This document shows positions 1 to 9,132 of a DNA stretch of 64,000 nucleotides, piece by piece; the stretch's first letter is position 1, and every line of letters starts with the position of its first letter. The stretch spans positions 124,001 through 188,000 of the forward strand of contig NZ_JANUSB010000010.1 of the NCBI RefSeq assembly GCF_024793895.1. The letters are read 5' to 3'. The position numbers and the translations under genes are program-made. Origin of the DNA: Serratia sp. AKBS12 (GTDB lineage Bacteria > Pseudomonadota > Gammaproteobacteria > Enterobacterales > Enterobacteriaceae). The notes under the pieces were generated by a model. That model searched no databases and was not told the DNA's origin. It saw only the letters and a program-made list of their open reading frames with translations.

Positions 1-1175
1 ACGCCGTCGCGATTTTTGGCCGCGCGGAATTTCAGGTGCGCCAGGCTGATCATCGCCCAGTTGATCACCAGAGCGGAGACCACCAGCGCCATCAGCAGTT
101 CGAAGGCGCGCCCCGGGATCAGGTAGTTGATCAATACGCAGAACGCCGTGGCCAAGGCAGAGACGCCGATGGCGATCACCGGTACGCCGCGGCCGTCGAC
201 CTTCAGCAGGCTTTTCGGTCCATTGCCCTGTTTCGCCAGGCCGTACAGCATGCGGCTATTGCAGTATACGCAGCTGTTGTAGACCGACAGCGCGGCGGTC
301 AGCACCACGATATTTAGCACCGTGGCGACCAGATTGCTGTTCAGCGCGTGGAAGATCAGCACGAACGGGCTGCCGCCTTCGACCACTTTGCCCCACGGGT
401 AGAGAGAAAGCAGAATGGTCAACGAGCCGATATAAAAGATCAGGATACGGTAGATGACCTGATTGGTGGCTTTTGGAATGCTGGCCTGCGGGTTGTCGGC
501 TTCCGCCGCGGTGATGCCTACCAGCTCCAGACCGCCGAAGGAAAACATGATAACCGCCATGGCCATTACCAGTCCCATCACGCCGTTCGGGAAGAAGCCG
601 CCCTGCGCCCACAGGTTGGTCACCGTGGCTTCCGGGCCGCCCATGCCGCTGAACAGTAGGTAGGCGCCGAACACGATCATGCCGATAATCGCCACCACCT
701 TGATAATGGCGAACCAGAATTCCATTTCGCCATACACCTTGACGTTGGCCAGGTTAATGGCGTTAATCGCCAGGAAGAACACCGCCGCCGAAACCCAGGT
801 CGGAATTTCCGGCCACCAGTACTGTACGTAAATACCGACCGCGGTCAGTTCAGCCATCGCTACCAGCACATACAGCACCCAATAGTTCCAGCCGGAGGCG
901 AAACCGGCGAAGTTACCCCAGTATTTATAGGCAAAATGACTGAATGAGCCGGCAACCGGCTCTTCCACCACCATTTCACCCAGTTGGCGCATAATCAGGA
1001 AAGCGATGAATCCGCCGATGGCGTAGCCCAAAATCACCGACGGGCCGGCCATTTTTATTGTTTGTGCGATACCGAGAAACAACCCGGTACCGATAGCGCC
1101 ACCTAAGGCAATAAGCTGAATATGGCGGTTTTTCAGACCGCGTTTCAGCTGGTCACCCTGTTGTTGACCATCCAT
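1..1175 (-). CDS. aroP: Aromatic amino acid permease AroP (3' end outside window)
   Basis: Inner-membrane amino acid:proton symporter (APC superfamily) for phenylalanine, tyrosine and tryptophan. Reading the minus strand from 1175, the protein starts MDGQQQGDQLKRGLKNRHIQ and runs as alternating hydrophobic segments typical of AroP, including the conserved GGAIGTGLFLGI stretch in the first membrane helix. Three ATGs overlap near the start (1179, 1175, 1171); only the one at 1175 gives the MDGQQ family N-terminus, with AGAGGG just upstream. The C-terminal part lies beyond base 1, so about 391 codons are visible out of a family length near 456. It is transcribed away from pdhR, and two TyrR-box-like sites lie directly upstream, which fits known TyrR repression of aroP in E. 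coli. Confidence 0.93.
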   Translation of the reverse strand, partial: MDGQQQGDQLKRGLKNRHIQLIALGGAIGTGLFLGIAQTIKMAGPSVILGYAIGGFIAFLIMRQLGEMVVEEPVAGSFSHFAYKYWGNFAGFASGWNYWVLYVLVAMAELTAVGIYVQYWWPEIPTWVSAAVFFLAINAINLANVKVYGEMEFWFAIIKVVAIIGMIVFGAYLLFSGMGGPEATVTNLWAQGGFFPNGVMGLVMAMAVIMFSFGGLELVGITAAEADNPQASIPKATNQVIYRILIFYIGSLTILLSLYPWGKVVEGGSPFVLIFHALNSNLVATVLNIVVLTAALSVYNSCVYCNSRMLYGLAKQGNGPKSLLKVDGRGVPVIAIGVSALATAFCVLINYLIPGRAFELLMALVVSALVINWAMISLAHLKFRAAKNRDG

Positions 1176-1211
1176 CCATTTACCCTCTGTTGTTGCAGAA
1201 TGCTCACGTGC

Positions 1212-1252
1212 TGTAAGGCAGTGATTACGATGTCTGTATTGTTTTGTTTACG
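1212..1252 (-). promoter_or_regulatory. Pair of TyrR-box-like sites upstream of aroP
   Basis: Two sites resemble the TyrR consensus TGTAAA-N6-TTTACA: TGTAAG-N6-ATTACG at 1212-1229 and TGTATT-N6-TTTACG at 1235-1252. Each matches 9 of 12 defined positions, and the pair starts 23 bp apart. E. coli aroP is repressed by TyrR through two adjacent boxes, so the layout fits. The match is by eye; binding is inferred. Confidence 0.6.
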
Positions 1253-1479
1253 GTGTTGCATCTATTAATTCGACGGCACCGCTACCGTTTGAAAAAGAAT
1301 AATGATATGCGCGAAAGTTTGCACCTGCTTTGTGTTGTGAGTGACCAAGATTTCAGCAGTTTAGGAAACAAAATGCGGATTGTGTGACCGTAAGGGGGGT
1401 TATGTGCATGAAATAAGCATCAAGTCACATTACTCGCAAAAACAGCTCGGGTTTGACCAATTGCTCTCTCTGCCATTCG

Positions 1480-1495
1480 CGTGATCTAGATCACA
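1480..1495. promoter_or_regulatory. CRP-binding site between aroP and pdhR
   Basis: CGTGATCTAGATCACA matches the ideal CRP core TGTGATCTAGATCACA at 15 of 16 positions and is a 14-bp perfect palindrome in the middle. It lies about 325 bp before the pdhR start and about 305 bp before the aroP start, so either gene, or both, could be its target. The pdh operon of E. coli is CRP-activated from its pdhR promoter. Confidence 0.75.
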
Positions 1496-1616
1496 GAACA
1501 GAACATTGGCCGGGGATCATTAAAGTTTCATCGCCGTGCAATAAAAGCCCGATATTCACGATGCAGTCTGCCTAACCAAACGTTTCGCAAAAGTTAAATC
1601 ACACGCTTAGACCGTA

Positions 1617-1631
1617 AATGGTATTACCACC
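1617..1631. promoter_or_regulatory. Second, weaker PdhR-like box
   Basis: AATGGTATTACCACC keeps the full core GGTATTACCA and matches the PdhR consensus ATTGGTATNACCAAT at about 12 of 15 positions. It is about 140 bp upstream of the perfect box at 1757-1771, so two operators could loop or compete. Binding is inferred. Confidence 0.4.
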
Positions 1632-1755
1632 GCGGGGTTAGCGGCTTGCAGCAGGGTATCGGCTGGGGTGTTAAAATGTGCGGGTATTGGCAATTCGGCC
1701 CGAGCCCATATGGACAGGAGGTGAATACTTTGTTACTTTACCGTCACGTTTTTGA

Positions 1756-1772
1756 AATTGGTATTACCAATT
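1756..1772. promoter_or_regulatory. PdhR operator (autoregulatory site)
   Basis: AATTGGTATTACCAATT is a perfect match to the PdhR box ATTGGTATNACCAAT and forms a near-perfect palindrome. It lies 34 bp before the pdhR ATG, the place expected for pyruvate-relieved autorepression of the pdhR-aceEF-lpd operon. Confidence 0.88.
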
Positions 1773-1805
1773 GACTCCGCGCCATTCGCAGAGAAGAAAT
1801 CACTC

Positions 1806-2570
1806 ATGGCCTACAGCAAAATCCGCCAGCCCAAGCTGTCAGACGTTATCGAGCAACAGCTCGAATACCTGATTCTCGAGGGTACGCTGCGCCCAGGCGA
1901 AAAACTGCCTCCGGAGCGTGAACTGGCGAAACAATTTGATGTTTCCCGTCCTTCTCTGAGAGAGGCGATCCAGCGCCTGGAAGCGAAAGGGCTGCTGCTG
2001 CGTCGTCAGGGCGGCGGTACTTTCGTACAAACAAATCTCTGGCAGAGCTTCAGCGATCCGTTGGCTGAACTGTTGGCCGATCACCCTGAATCACAATTCG
2101 ACCTGCTCGAAACCCGTCATGCTCTTGAGGGCATCGCTGCGTACTATGCGGCACTGCGTGGCACGGAAGAAGATCTGGCGCGCATCCGCGATTGCCATAT
2201 CGTGATTCAACAGGCCCAGGACAGCGGCGATCTCGACGCCGAAGCAGACGCGGTCATGCAATATCAGATCGCCGTTACCGAAGCTGCCCACAACGTGGTG
2301 TTGCTGCATTTGCTACGCTGCATGGGGCCAATGCTGGAACAGAACGTCCGACAGAACTTTGAATTGCTCTACTCGCGCCGTGAGATGTTGGCAAAAGTGA
2401 GCAGCCACCGCGCCGGGATTTTTGAGGCGATAGTGGCACGTGAGCCGGAAAAGGCCCGCGAAGCCTCGCACCGCCACTTGGCGTTTATCGAGGAAATTTT
2501 GCTGGATCTCAGCCGGGAGCATACCCGGCGCGAGAGATCGTTACGGCGGCTCCAGCAACGCAAGGATTAA
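1806..2570 (+). CDS. pdhR: Pyruvate-sensing repressor PdhR
   Basis: GntR-family (FadR/FCD subfamily) transcription factor that represses the pyruvate dehydrogenase operon and is released by pyruvate. The N-terminal winged helix (about residues 10-70, motif [20 protein letters not shown]) and the C-terminal ligand-binding helical domain match E. coli PdhR almost throughout, at the same 254-residue length. The frame extends upstream to a TTG at 1752, but that would put the PdhR operator inside the gene; the ATG at 1806 gives the family N-terminus [18 protein letters not shown]. aceE follows in the same direction after 167 bp. Confidence 0.95.
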   Translation: MAYSKIRQPKLSDVIEQQLEYLILEGTLRPGEKLPPERELAKQFDVSRPSLREAIQRLEAKGLLLRRQGGGTFVQTNLWQSFSDPLAELLADHPESQFDLLETRHALEGIAAYYAALRGTEEDLARIRDCHIVIQQAQDSGDLDAEADAVMQYQIAVTEAAHNVVLLHLLRCMGPMLEQNVRQNFELLYSRREMLAKVSSHRAGIFEAIVAREPEKAREASHRHLAFIEEILLDLSREHTRRERSLRRLQQRKD

Positions 2571-2656
2571 GAGCGGTTATCTACAGGGGAAACACCAGCC
2601 TGTGGGCATAAAGCTCGAAGTGCTTAGTTAAGTACTTAAGCGGCAACCAAACTGAT

Positions 2657-2703
2657 GAGCCTGTCTTCGTGTGCTTTGGCGCAGAGTGCAGGAAGACAGG
2701 CTC
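2657..2703 (+). promoter_or_regulatory. 12-bp inverted repeat in the aceE leader
   Basis: GAGCCTGTCTTC at 2657-2668 is perfectly complementary to GAAGACAGGCTC at 2692-2703, leaving a 23-nt loop. It ends 34 bp before the aceE ATG and has no T-run, so it is more likely an mRNA stability or processing structure than a terminator. Confidence 0.5.
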
Positions 2704-2737
2704 CAAACAAACCATTAGACAGATAAGGAATACCACC

Positions 2738-5401
2738 ATGTCAGAACGTTTAAACAATGACGTGGATCCGATCGAAACCCGCGACTGGCTGCAGGCGATC
2801 GAATCGGTCATCCGTGAAGAGGGTGTTGAGCGAGCTCAGTTTCTGATTGATCAGGTATTGGGTCAGGCCCGCAAAGGCGGCGTGAGCGTAGCGGCAGGTG
2901 CCGCAGCGAACAACTACGTCAACACCATCGCGGTGGAAGAGGAGCCTGAATACCCAGGTAACCTGGATCTGGAACGCCGCATTCGCAGCGCTATCCGCTG
3001 GAACGCCATCATGACCGTTCTGCGTGCTTCCAAGAAAGACCTGGATCTGGGCGGCCACATGGCTTCCTTCCAGTCTTCCGCGACCTTCTATGAAGTCTGC
3101 TTTAACCACTTCTTCCGTGCACGTAACGAGAAAGATGGCGGCGATCTGGTGTATTTCCAGGGCCACATCTCTCCGGGCATTTATGCACGCGCCTTCCTTG
3201 AAGGCCGCCTGACCGAAGAACAAATGAACAACTTCCGTCAGGAAGTACACGGCAACGGTCTGTCATCTTATCCGCATCCTAAGTTGATGCCTGAATTCTG
3301 GCAGTTCCCGACCGTATCCATGGGCCTTGGTCCTATCAGCGCCATTTACCAGGCGAAGTTCCTGAAGTATCTGGAACACCGCGGCCTGAAAAATACCGCA
3401 GAACAAACCGTTTACGCCTTCCTGGGTGACGGCGAGATGGATGAGCCGGAATCCAAGGGCGCCATCACCATCGCAACCCGTGAAAAACTGGACAACCTGG
3501 TCTTCGTTATCAACTGTAACCTGCAGCGTCTGGACGGCCCGGTCACCGGTAACGGTAAGATCATCAACGAACTGGAAGGCATCTTCAGCGGTGCCGGCTG
3601 GCAGGTGATCAAAGTGATCTGGGGTGGTCGTTGGGACGAGCTGTTGCGTAAAGACACCAGCGGCAAACTGATTCAGCTGATGAACGAAACCCTGGACGGC
3701 GATTACCAGACCTTCAAATCCCGTGATGGCGCTTACGTTCGCGAGCACTTCTTCGGCCGTTATCCAGAAACAGCCGAACTGGTCAAAGACATGACCGACG
3801 ACGAGATCTGGGCGCTGAACCGTGGTGGTCACGATCCGAAGAAAGTATTTGCTGCCCTGAAGAAAGCGCAGGATACCAAAGGCAAGCCAACCGTAATCCT
3901 GGCCCATACCATCAAAGGTTACGGCATGGGTGACACCGCGGAAGGCAAAAACATCGCTCACCAGGTCAAGAAAATGAACATGGAAGGGGTTCACCACTTC
4001 CGCGATCGTTTCAACGTGCCGGTTGCCGATGCCGATATCGAAAAACTGCCGTACCTGACCTTCGAGAAAGATTCTGAAGAGTACAAGTATCTGCACGAAC
4101 GCCGTCAGGCGCTGGAAGGCTACCTGCCAAGCCGTCTGCCGAACTTCACGCAGAAGCTGGAATTGCCGACGCTGGAAGATTTCAGTTCACTGCTGGAAGA
4201 GCAAAACAAGGAAATCTCTACCACCATCGCCTTCGTGCGTGCGCTGAACGTCATGCTGAAGAACAAGTCGATCAAGGATCGCCTGGTGCCAATCATCGCC
4301 GATGAAGCACGCACCTTCGGTATGGAAGGCCTGTTCCGTCAGATCGGTATTTACAGCCCGAACGGCCAGCAGTATACCCCGCAGGACCGCGAGCAGGTTG
4401 CTTACTACAAAGAAGACGAGAAAGGCCAGATCCTGCAGGAAGGCATCAACGAACTGGGTGCAGCATCTTCCTGGCTGGCAGCGGCAACCTCTTACAGCAC
4501 CAACGATCTGCCGATGATTCCGTTCTACATCTACTATTCGATGTTCGGTTTCCAGCGTATCGGCGACCTGTGCTGGGCAGCCGGCGACCAACAGGCGCGT
4601 GGCTTCCTGATCGGCGGCACCTCTGGACGTACCACGCTGAACGGCGAAGGTCTGCAGCACGAAGATGGCCACAGCCATATTCAGTCGCTGACCATTCCTA
4701 ACTGTATCTCTTACGATCCGGCTTATGCCTACGAAGTGGCGGTCATCATGCATGACGGTCTGGTGCGTATGTACGGTGAAGCGCAAGAGAACGTTTACTA
4801 CTACATCACTACGCTGAACGAAAACTACCACATGCCGGCAATGCCGCAGGGCGCAGAAGAGGGTATCCGCAAGGGTATCTACAAGCTGGAAACCCTGGAA
4901 GGCAGCAAAGGCAAGGTACAGCTGATGGGGTCCGGCTCGATCCTGCGCCATGTACGTGAAGCCGCACAGATCCTGGCGAAAGATTACGGCGTCGGTTCCG
5001 ACGTGTTCAGCGTGACCTCGTTCACCGAACTGGCGCGCGATGGCCAGGATTGTGAACGCTGGAACATGCTGCACCCAACCGAAGAGCCACGCGTACCTTA
5101 CGTTGCCCAGGTACTGAGCGATGCGCCGGCGGTAGCGTCTACCGACTACATGAAGCTGTTTGCCGAGCAAATCCGCAACTTCATTCCAGCCAGCGATTAC
5201 CGCGTTCTGGGCACCGACGGTTTCGGCCGTTCCGACAGCCGCGAGAACCTGCGTCATCACTTCGAAGTGGACGCGTCTTACGTGGTGGTTGCCGCTCTGG
5301 GTGAACTGGCCAAACGCGGTGAAATCGATAAGAAAGTGGTGGCGGATGCGATCACCAAATTCAATATCGATGCAGATAAAGTCAACCCGCGTCTGGCATA
5401 A
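2738..5401 (+). CDS. aceE: Pyruvate dehydrogenase E1 component
   Basis: Thiamine-diphosphate-dependent E1 subunit of the pyruvate dehydrogenase complex; it decarboxylates pyruvate and passes the acetyl group to the lipoyl domains of AceF. The 887-residue product equals the E. coli length and is nearly collinear with it, including the ThDP/Mg motif GDGEMDE (about residues 230-236) and the N-terminal AceF-docking segment. The frame is open upstream to 2669, but the ATG at 2738 gives MSERLNNDVDPIETRDW and has AAGGAA eight bases upstream. aceF starts 13 bp after the stop, so the two are co-translated from one message. Confidence 0.97.
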   Translation: MSERLNNDVDPIETRDWLQAIESVIREEGVERAQFLIDQVLGQARKGGVSVAAGAAANNYVNTIAVEEEPEYPGNLDLERRIRSAIRWNAIMTVLRASKKDLDLGGHMASFQSSATFYEVCFNHFFRARNEKDGGDLVYFQGHISPGIYARAFLEGRLTEEQMNNFRQEVHGNGLSSYPHPKLMPEFWQFPTVSMGLGPISAIYQAKFLKYLEHRGLKNTAEQTVYAFLGDGEMDEPESKGAITIATREKLDNLVFVINCNLQRLDGPVTGNGKIINELEGIFSGAGWQVIKVIWGGRWDELLRKDTSGKLIQLMNETLDGDYQTFKSRDGAYVREHFFGRYPETAELVKDMTDDEIWALNRGGHDPKKVFAALKKAQDTKGKPTVILAHTIKGYGMGDTAEGKNIAHQVKKMNMEGVHHFRDRFNVPVADADIEKLPYLTFEKDSEEYKYLHERRQALEGYLPSRLPNFTQKLELPTLEDFSSLLEEQNKEISTTIAFVRALNVMLKNKSIKDRLVPIIADEARTFGMEGLFRQIGIYSPNGQQYTPQDREQVAYYKEDEKGQILQEGINELGAASSWLAAATSYSTNDLPMIPFYIYYSMFGFQRIGDLCWAAGDQQARGFLIGGTSGRTTLNGEGLQHEDGHSHIQSLTIPNCISYDPAYAYEVAVIMHDGLVRMYGEAQENVYYYITTLNENYHMPAMPQGAEEGIRKGIYKLETLEGSKGKVQLMGSGSILRHVREAAQILAKDYGVGSDVFSVTSFTELARDGQDCERWNMLHPTEEPRVPYVAQVLSDAPAVASTDYMKLFAEQIRNFIPASDYRVLGTDGFGRSDSRENLRHHFEVDASYVVVAALGELAKRGEIDKKVVADAITKFNIDADKVNPRLA

Positions 5402-5414
5402 GAGGTAAAGAACA

Positions 5415-7298
5415 ATGTCTATTGAAATTAAAGTGCCGGACATCGGTGCAGACGAAGTTGAAATCACCGAGATTCTGGTGAAGGTCGGCGACAAGGTTGA
5501 AGCGGAACAATCGCTGATCACCGTTGAAGGCGACAAGGCTTCGATGGAAGTTCCTTCGCCGCAGGCCGGCGTGGTGAAAGAGATCAAGGTAGCGGTCGGT
5601 GACAAGACTGAAACCGGCAAACTGATCATGATCTTCGACGCAGAAGAGGCAGCGCAAGCTGCACCGGCGGCCAAGGCAGAAGAAAAACCGGCGGCGGCAT
5701 CTGCTCCGGCGGCTGCGGCGGCCAAAGACGTCGAAGTACCGGATATCGGTGCGGATGAAGTCGAAGTGACTGAAATCCTGGTGAAAGTGGGCGACAAGGT
5801 TGAAGCGGAACAATCGCTGATCACCGTTGAAGGCGACAAGGCCTCGATGGAAGTCCCTGCGCCGTTCGCCGGCACGGTCAAAGAGATCAAGATTGGCACC
5901 GGCGATAAAGTGAAAACCGGCTCGTTGATCATGGTGTTCGACGTAGCGGGTGGCGAAGCTGCCGCACCGGCAGCGGCTGAAGCGCCATCGGCTCCGGCGG
6001 CGGCCCCAGCGGCCAGCGCGGCGAAAAACGTTGAAGTGCCTGACATCGGCGGTGACGAAGTTGAAGTTACCGAAGTGATGGTCAAAGTGGGCGACAAGGT
6101 TGAAGCGGAACAATCGCTGATCACCGTTGAAGGCGACAAGGCCTCAATGGAAGTGCCTGCGCCGTTCGCCGGCACGGTCAAAGAGATCAAGATTGGCACC
6201 GGCGATAAAGTGAAAACCGGCTCGCCGATCATGGTATTCGAAGTGGAAGGTGCAGCGCCTGCGGCGGCACCGGCTCAGAAAGCCGAGGCAGCACCGGCTG
6301 CGGCCAAGCAGCAAAGCCAACCGGCGGCACCGGCTGCCAAGGCCGAAAGCAAAGGCGAGTTTGCCGAGAACGATGCTTATGTGCACGCGACCCCGGTTAT
6401 CCGCCGTCTGGCGCGCGAGTTCGGCGTTAACCTGGCGAAGGTCAAAGGTACCGGTCGCAAGGGCCGTATCCTGCGCGAAGACGTGCAGAGCTACGTGAAG
6501 GACGCGGTGAAACGCGCTGAATCCGCACCAGCGGCTGCGGCCGGCGGTGGACTGCCAGGCATGCTGCCATGGCCGAAAGTGGACTTCAGCAAGTTCGGCG
6601 AAATCGAAGAAGTGGAACTGGGGCGCATTCAGAAAATCTCGGGTGCCAACCTGAGCCGTAACTGGGTGATGATCCCGCACGTTACCCACTTCGACAAGAC
6701 CGATATCACCGATCTGGAAGCGTTCCGCAAACAGCAGAACGAAGAAGCGGCCAAGCGCAAGCTGGACGTGAAGTTCACTCCGGTAGTGTTCATCATGAAG
6801 GCCGTTGCTGCCGCTCTGGAGCAGATGCCGCGCTTCAACAGCTCGCTGTCCGAAGATGGCCAGAAGCTGACGCTGAAGAAATACATCAACATCGGCGTGG
6901 CGGTTGATACACCGAACGGTCTGGTGGTTCCGGTGTTCAAGGATGTGAACAAGAAGAGCATCACCGAACTGTCGCGTGAACTGATGGCGATCTCCAAAAA
7001 AGCGCGCGACGGCAAGTTGACCGCGGGCGAAATGCAGGGCGGATGCTTCACCATTTCCAGCCTGGGCGGGATCGGGACTACCCACTTCGCGCCAATCGTC
7101 AATGCGCCAGAAGTGGCGATCCTGGGCGTATCCAAATCTGCCATGGAGCCGGTTTGGAACGGTAAAGAGTTCACGCCGCGTCTGATGATGCCGATGTCGC
7201 TCTCCTTCGACCACCGTGTGATTGACGGTGCAGATGGCGCACGCTTCATCACCATCATCAACAATATGCTGGCTGATATTCGCCGTCTGGTGATGTAA
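5415..7298 (+). CDS. aceF: Pyruvate dehydrogenase E2 (dihydrolipoyl acetyltransferase)
   Basis: Core acetyltransferase of the pyruvate dehydrogenase complex. The 627-residue protein has three lipoyl domains, each with an [10 protein letters not shown] lipoylation motif (lysines 41, 142 and 242), joined by Ala/Pro-rich flexible linkers. A peripheral subunit-binding domain follows (about 325-365), then the CoA-dependent acyltransferase domain ending in [15 protein letters not shown] with catalytic His600 and Asp604. The lipoyl domains share long stretches of identical DNA with a 303-bp and then 300-bp period. aceE is just upstream; a hairpin follows the stop, and lpd is a separate unit downstream. 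Confidence 0.97.
   Translation: MSIEIKVPDIGADEVEITEILVKVGDKVEAEQSLITVEGDKASMEVPSPQAGVVKEIKVAVGDKTETGKLIMIFDAEEAAQAAPAAKAEEKPAAASAPAAAAAKDVEVPDIGADEVEVTEILVKVGDKVEAEQSLITVEGDKASMEVPAPFAGTVKEIKIGTGDKVKTGSLIMVFDVAGGEAAAPAAAEAPSAPAAAPAASAAKNVEVPDIGGDEVEVTEVMVKVGDKVEAEQSLITVEGDKASMEVPAPFAGTVKEIKIGTGDKVKTGSPIMVFEVEGAAPAAAPAQKAEAAPAAAKQQSQPAAPAAKAESKGEFAENDAYVHATPVIRRLAREFGVNLAKVKGTGRKGRILREDVQSYVKDAVKRAESAPAAAAGGGLPGMLPWPKVDFSKFGEIEEVELGRIQKISGANLSRNWVMIPHVTHFDKTDITDLEAFRKQQNEEAAKRKLDVKFTPVVFIMKAVAAALEQMPRFNSSLSEDGQKLTLKKYINIGVAVDTPNGLVVPVFKDVNKKSITELSRELMAISKKARDGKLTAGEMQGGCFTISSLGGIGTTHFAPIVNAPEVAILGVSKSAMEPVWNGKEFTPRLMMPMSLSFDHRVIDGADGARFITIINNMLADIRRLVM
5487..6230 (+). repeat. Three tandem lipoyl-domain DNA repeats in aceF
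   Basis: A block starting GGCGACAAGGTTGAAGCGG recurs at 5487, 5790 and 6090. Copies two and three are almost identical from about 5788 to 5930 and 6088 to 6230, differing at only a few third positions. This is more than protein conservation demands and suggests recombination between copies. Confidence 0.8.
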
Positions 7299-7300
7299 TG

Positions 7301-7330
7301 AAAAAGGGGCGCAGCATGCTGCGCCCTTAT
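7301..7330 (+). terminator. Hairpin after aceF
   Basis: GGGCGCAGCATGCTGCGCCC (7307-7326) is a perfect 20-bp palindrome preceded by five A residues and followed by TTAT. The short T-run suggests partial termination, letting some transcripts read into lpd. Confidence 0.6.
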
Positions 7331-7404
7331 CGATTCAGTAGCAGTTTTGTCGGTTTTTGCATGACTCGACAAGATTGTTGAGACACGGGTCACTCGAACA
7401 CGCT

Positions 7405-7432
7405 TTGCAGATTATTAACAATTCTGTAAACT
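7405..7432 (+). promoter_or_regulatory. Candidate sigma-70 promoter of lpd
   Basis: TTGCAG (7405-7410) and TGTAAACT (-10 core TAAACT, 7427-7432) are 16 bp apart. lpd has its own promoter in E. coli, and this is the best pair seen in the gap, but the -35 match is poor. Confidence 0.35.
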
Positions 7433-7486
7433 GCTCGCGGTGTAAGCGTCCCGGTGGATGAAGGGCGTTATGAATTCGATTAATAA

Positions 7487-7613
7487 TATACCCCAAGTAA
7501 TTGGAGTTACATCAAGGCGGCAAGCGAGTGAGTCCCGCTGAGCTTACGCCAGTCAGTGATTCGGGCGAGCGAACGCAGCCAACACAGATGTAGCTTCAGG
7601 TATGACGGGTATA
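7487..7613. repeat. ERIC element (127 bp) in the lpd leader
   Basis: The segment begins TATACCC and ends GGGTATA and is exactly 127 bp, the standard ERIC (intergenic repeat unit) length. Its centre contains GTGAGTCCCGCTGAGCTTAC and CAGTGATTCGGGCGAGCG, which match the two conserved ERIC core regions (the ERIC1R and ERIC2 primer sites) with a few changes. The ends form the typical imperfect inverted repeat. It finishes 42 bp before the lpd ATG, so it is probably transcribed as part of the lpd leader and could fold into a large hairpin there. Confidence 0.88.
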
Positions 7614-7654
7614 AATGACGTCTGACCCGCCGGACAATAAATTAAGAGGTCATG

Positions 7655-9079
7655 ATGAGTACTGAAATAAAAACTCAGGTCGTGGTACTTGGGGCGGGCC
7701 CGGCAGGTTATTCTGCTGCCTTTCGTTGCGCTGACTTAGGTCTTGAAACCGTTCTGGTTGAACGTTATTCCACGCTGGGCGGGGTTTGCCTGAACGTGGG
7801 ATGTATCCCTTCCAAAGCGCTGCTGCACGTAGCCAAAGTGATCGAAGAAGCCAAAGCGCTGGCTGAACACGGTATCGTTTTCGGTGAGCCGAAAACCGAT
7901 ATCGACAAGATCCGCACCTGGAAAGAAAAAGTCATCAATCAGCTGACCGGCGGTCTGGCTGGTATGGCTAAAGGCCGTAAAGTCAAAGTGGTTAACGGCC
8001 TGGGTAAATTCACCGGCGCTAACACCCTGGTTGTTGAAGGCGAAAACGGTGCTACCACCATCAACTTCGATAACGCCATCATCGCTGCAGGTTCTCGCCC
8101 GATCCAACTGCCATTCATTCCTCATGACGATCCGCGCGTGTGGGATTCCACCGATGCGCTGGAGCTGAAAAACGTGCCTGAGCGTCTGCTGGTTATGGGC
8201 GGCGGCATTATCGGTCTGGAAATGGGCACCGTATATCACGCGCTGGGCTCCCAGATCGACGTGGTTGAAATGTTCGACCAGGTTATCCCGGCTGCCGATA
8301 AAGACGTGGTGAAGGTGTTCACCAAACGTATCAGCAAGCAGTTCAATCTGATGCTGGAAACCAAAGTCACTGCGGTAGAAGCCAAAGAAGACGGCATCTA
8401 CGTGACGATGGAAGGCAAAAAAGCGCCGGCGGAACCACAGCGTTACGACGCGGTGCTGGTGGCTATCGGCCGTGTGCCGAACGGTAAACTGCTGGATGCC
8501 GGTAAAGCCGGTGTGGAAGTCGACGAGCGTGGCTTCATCCGCGTTGACAAGCAGCTGCGTACCAACGTGCCGCACATCTTCGCCATCGGCGACATCGTCG
8601 GTCAGCCGATGCTGGCGCACAAAGGCGTACATGAAGGCCACGTGGCCGCGGAAGTGATCTCCGGCAAGAAACACTACTTCGATCCGAAAGTAATTCCTTC
8701 CATTGCTTACACCGAGCCGGAAGTTGCCTGGGTCGGCCTGACCGAGAAAGAAGCGAAAGAGCAAGGCATCAGCTACGAAACGTCCACCTTCCCGTGGGCT
8801 GCGTCTGGCCGTGCCATCGCCTCCGACTGCGCCGATGGCATGACCAAACTGATCTTCGACAAAGAAACCCACCGTATCATCGGCGGCGCGATTGTCGGTA
8901 CCAACGGCGGCGAGCTGCTGGGTGAAATCGGTCTGGCAATCGAAATGGGCTGTGACGCGGAAGACATCGCGCTGACCATTCACGCTCACCCGACGCTGCA
9001 CGAATCTGTAGGCCTGGCGGCCGAGATTTTCGAAGGTAGCATCACTGACCTGCCAAACCCGAAAGCTAAAAAGAAGTAA
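7655..9079 (+). CDS. lpd: Dihydrolipoamide dehydrogenase E3
   Basis: FAD-dependent E3 subunit shared by the pyruvate and 2-oxoglutarate dehydrogenase complexes and the glycine cleavage system; it reoxidises dihydrolipoamide with NAD+. The FAD-binding GAGPAGY motif (about 13-19), the redox-active disulfide GGVCLNVGC (Cys45 and Cys50), the NAD-binding GGGIIGLEMG segment and the catalytic HPTLHE near His445 are all present. The 474-residue length equals that of E. coli. Two ATGs are adjacent (7652 and 7655); AGAGG at 7645-7649 gives a normal 5-nt gap only to 7655. An ERIC element lies just upstream and a strong terminator follows. Confidence 0.96.
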   Translation: MSTEIKTQVVVLGAGPAGYSAAFRCADLGLETVLVERYSTLGGVCLNVGCIPSKALLHVAKVIEEAKALAEHGIVFGEPKTDIDKIRTWKEKVINQLTGGLAGMAKGRKVKVVNGLGKFTGANTLVVEGENGATTINFDNAIIAAGSRPIQLPFIPHDDPRVWDSTDALELKNVPERLLVMGGGIIGLEMGTVYHALGSQIDVVEMFDQVIPAADKDVVKVFTKRISKQFNLMLETKVTAVEAKEDGIYVTMEGKKAPAEPQRYDAVLVAIGRVPNGKLLDAGKAGVEVDERGFIRVDKQLRTNVPHIFAIGDIVGQPMLAHKGVHEGHVAAEVISGKKHYFDPKVIPSIAYTEPEVAWVGLTEKEAKEQGISYETSTFPWAASGRAIASDCADGMTKLIFDKETHRIIGGAIVGTNGGELLGEIGLAIEMGCDAEDIALTIHAHPTLHESVGLAAEIFEGSITDLPNPKAKKK

Positions 9080-9104
9080 TTTCTGCGGCTTGAAAGTTTG
9101 ATAG

Positions 9105-9132
9105 ACGGCTCCTTTGCAGGGGCCGTTTTTTT
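9105..9132 (+). terminator. Rho-independent terminator of lpd
   Basis: ACGGCTCC pairs with GGGGCCGT around a 7-nt loop, with one G-T pair, followed by seven T residues. It sits 25 bp after the lpd stop. Confidence 0.85.

Noticed and set aside
1752-1805. Upstream TTG start adding 18 residues to PdhR
   Set aside because: It would place the PdhR operator inside the coding sequence and lacks family support; ATG 1806 matches the E. coli start.
4187-6232. 681-codon open frame on the minus strand across aceE/aceF
   Set aside because: It is antisense to two well-supported genes, low in complexity, and shows no family features; it arises from codon bias of aceE/aceF.
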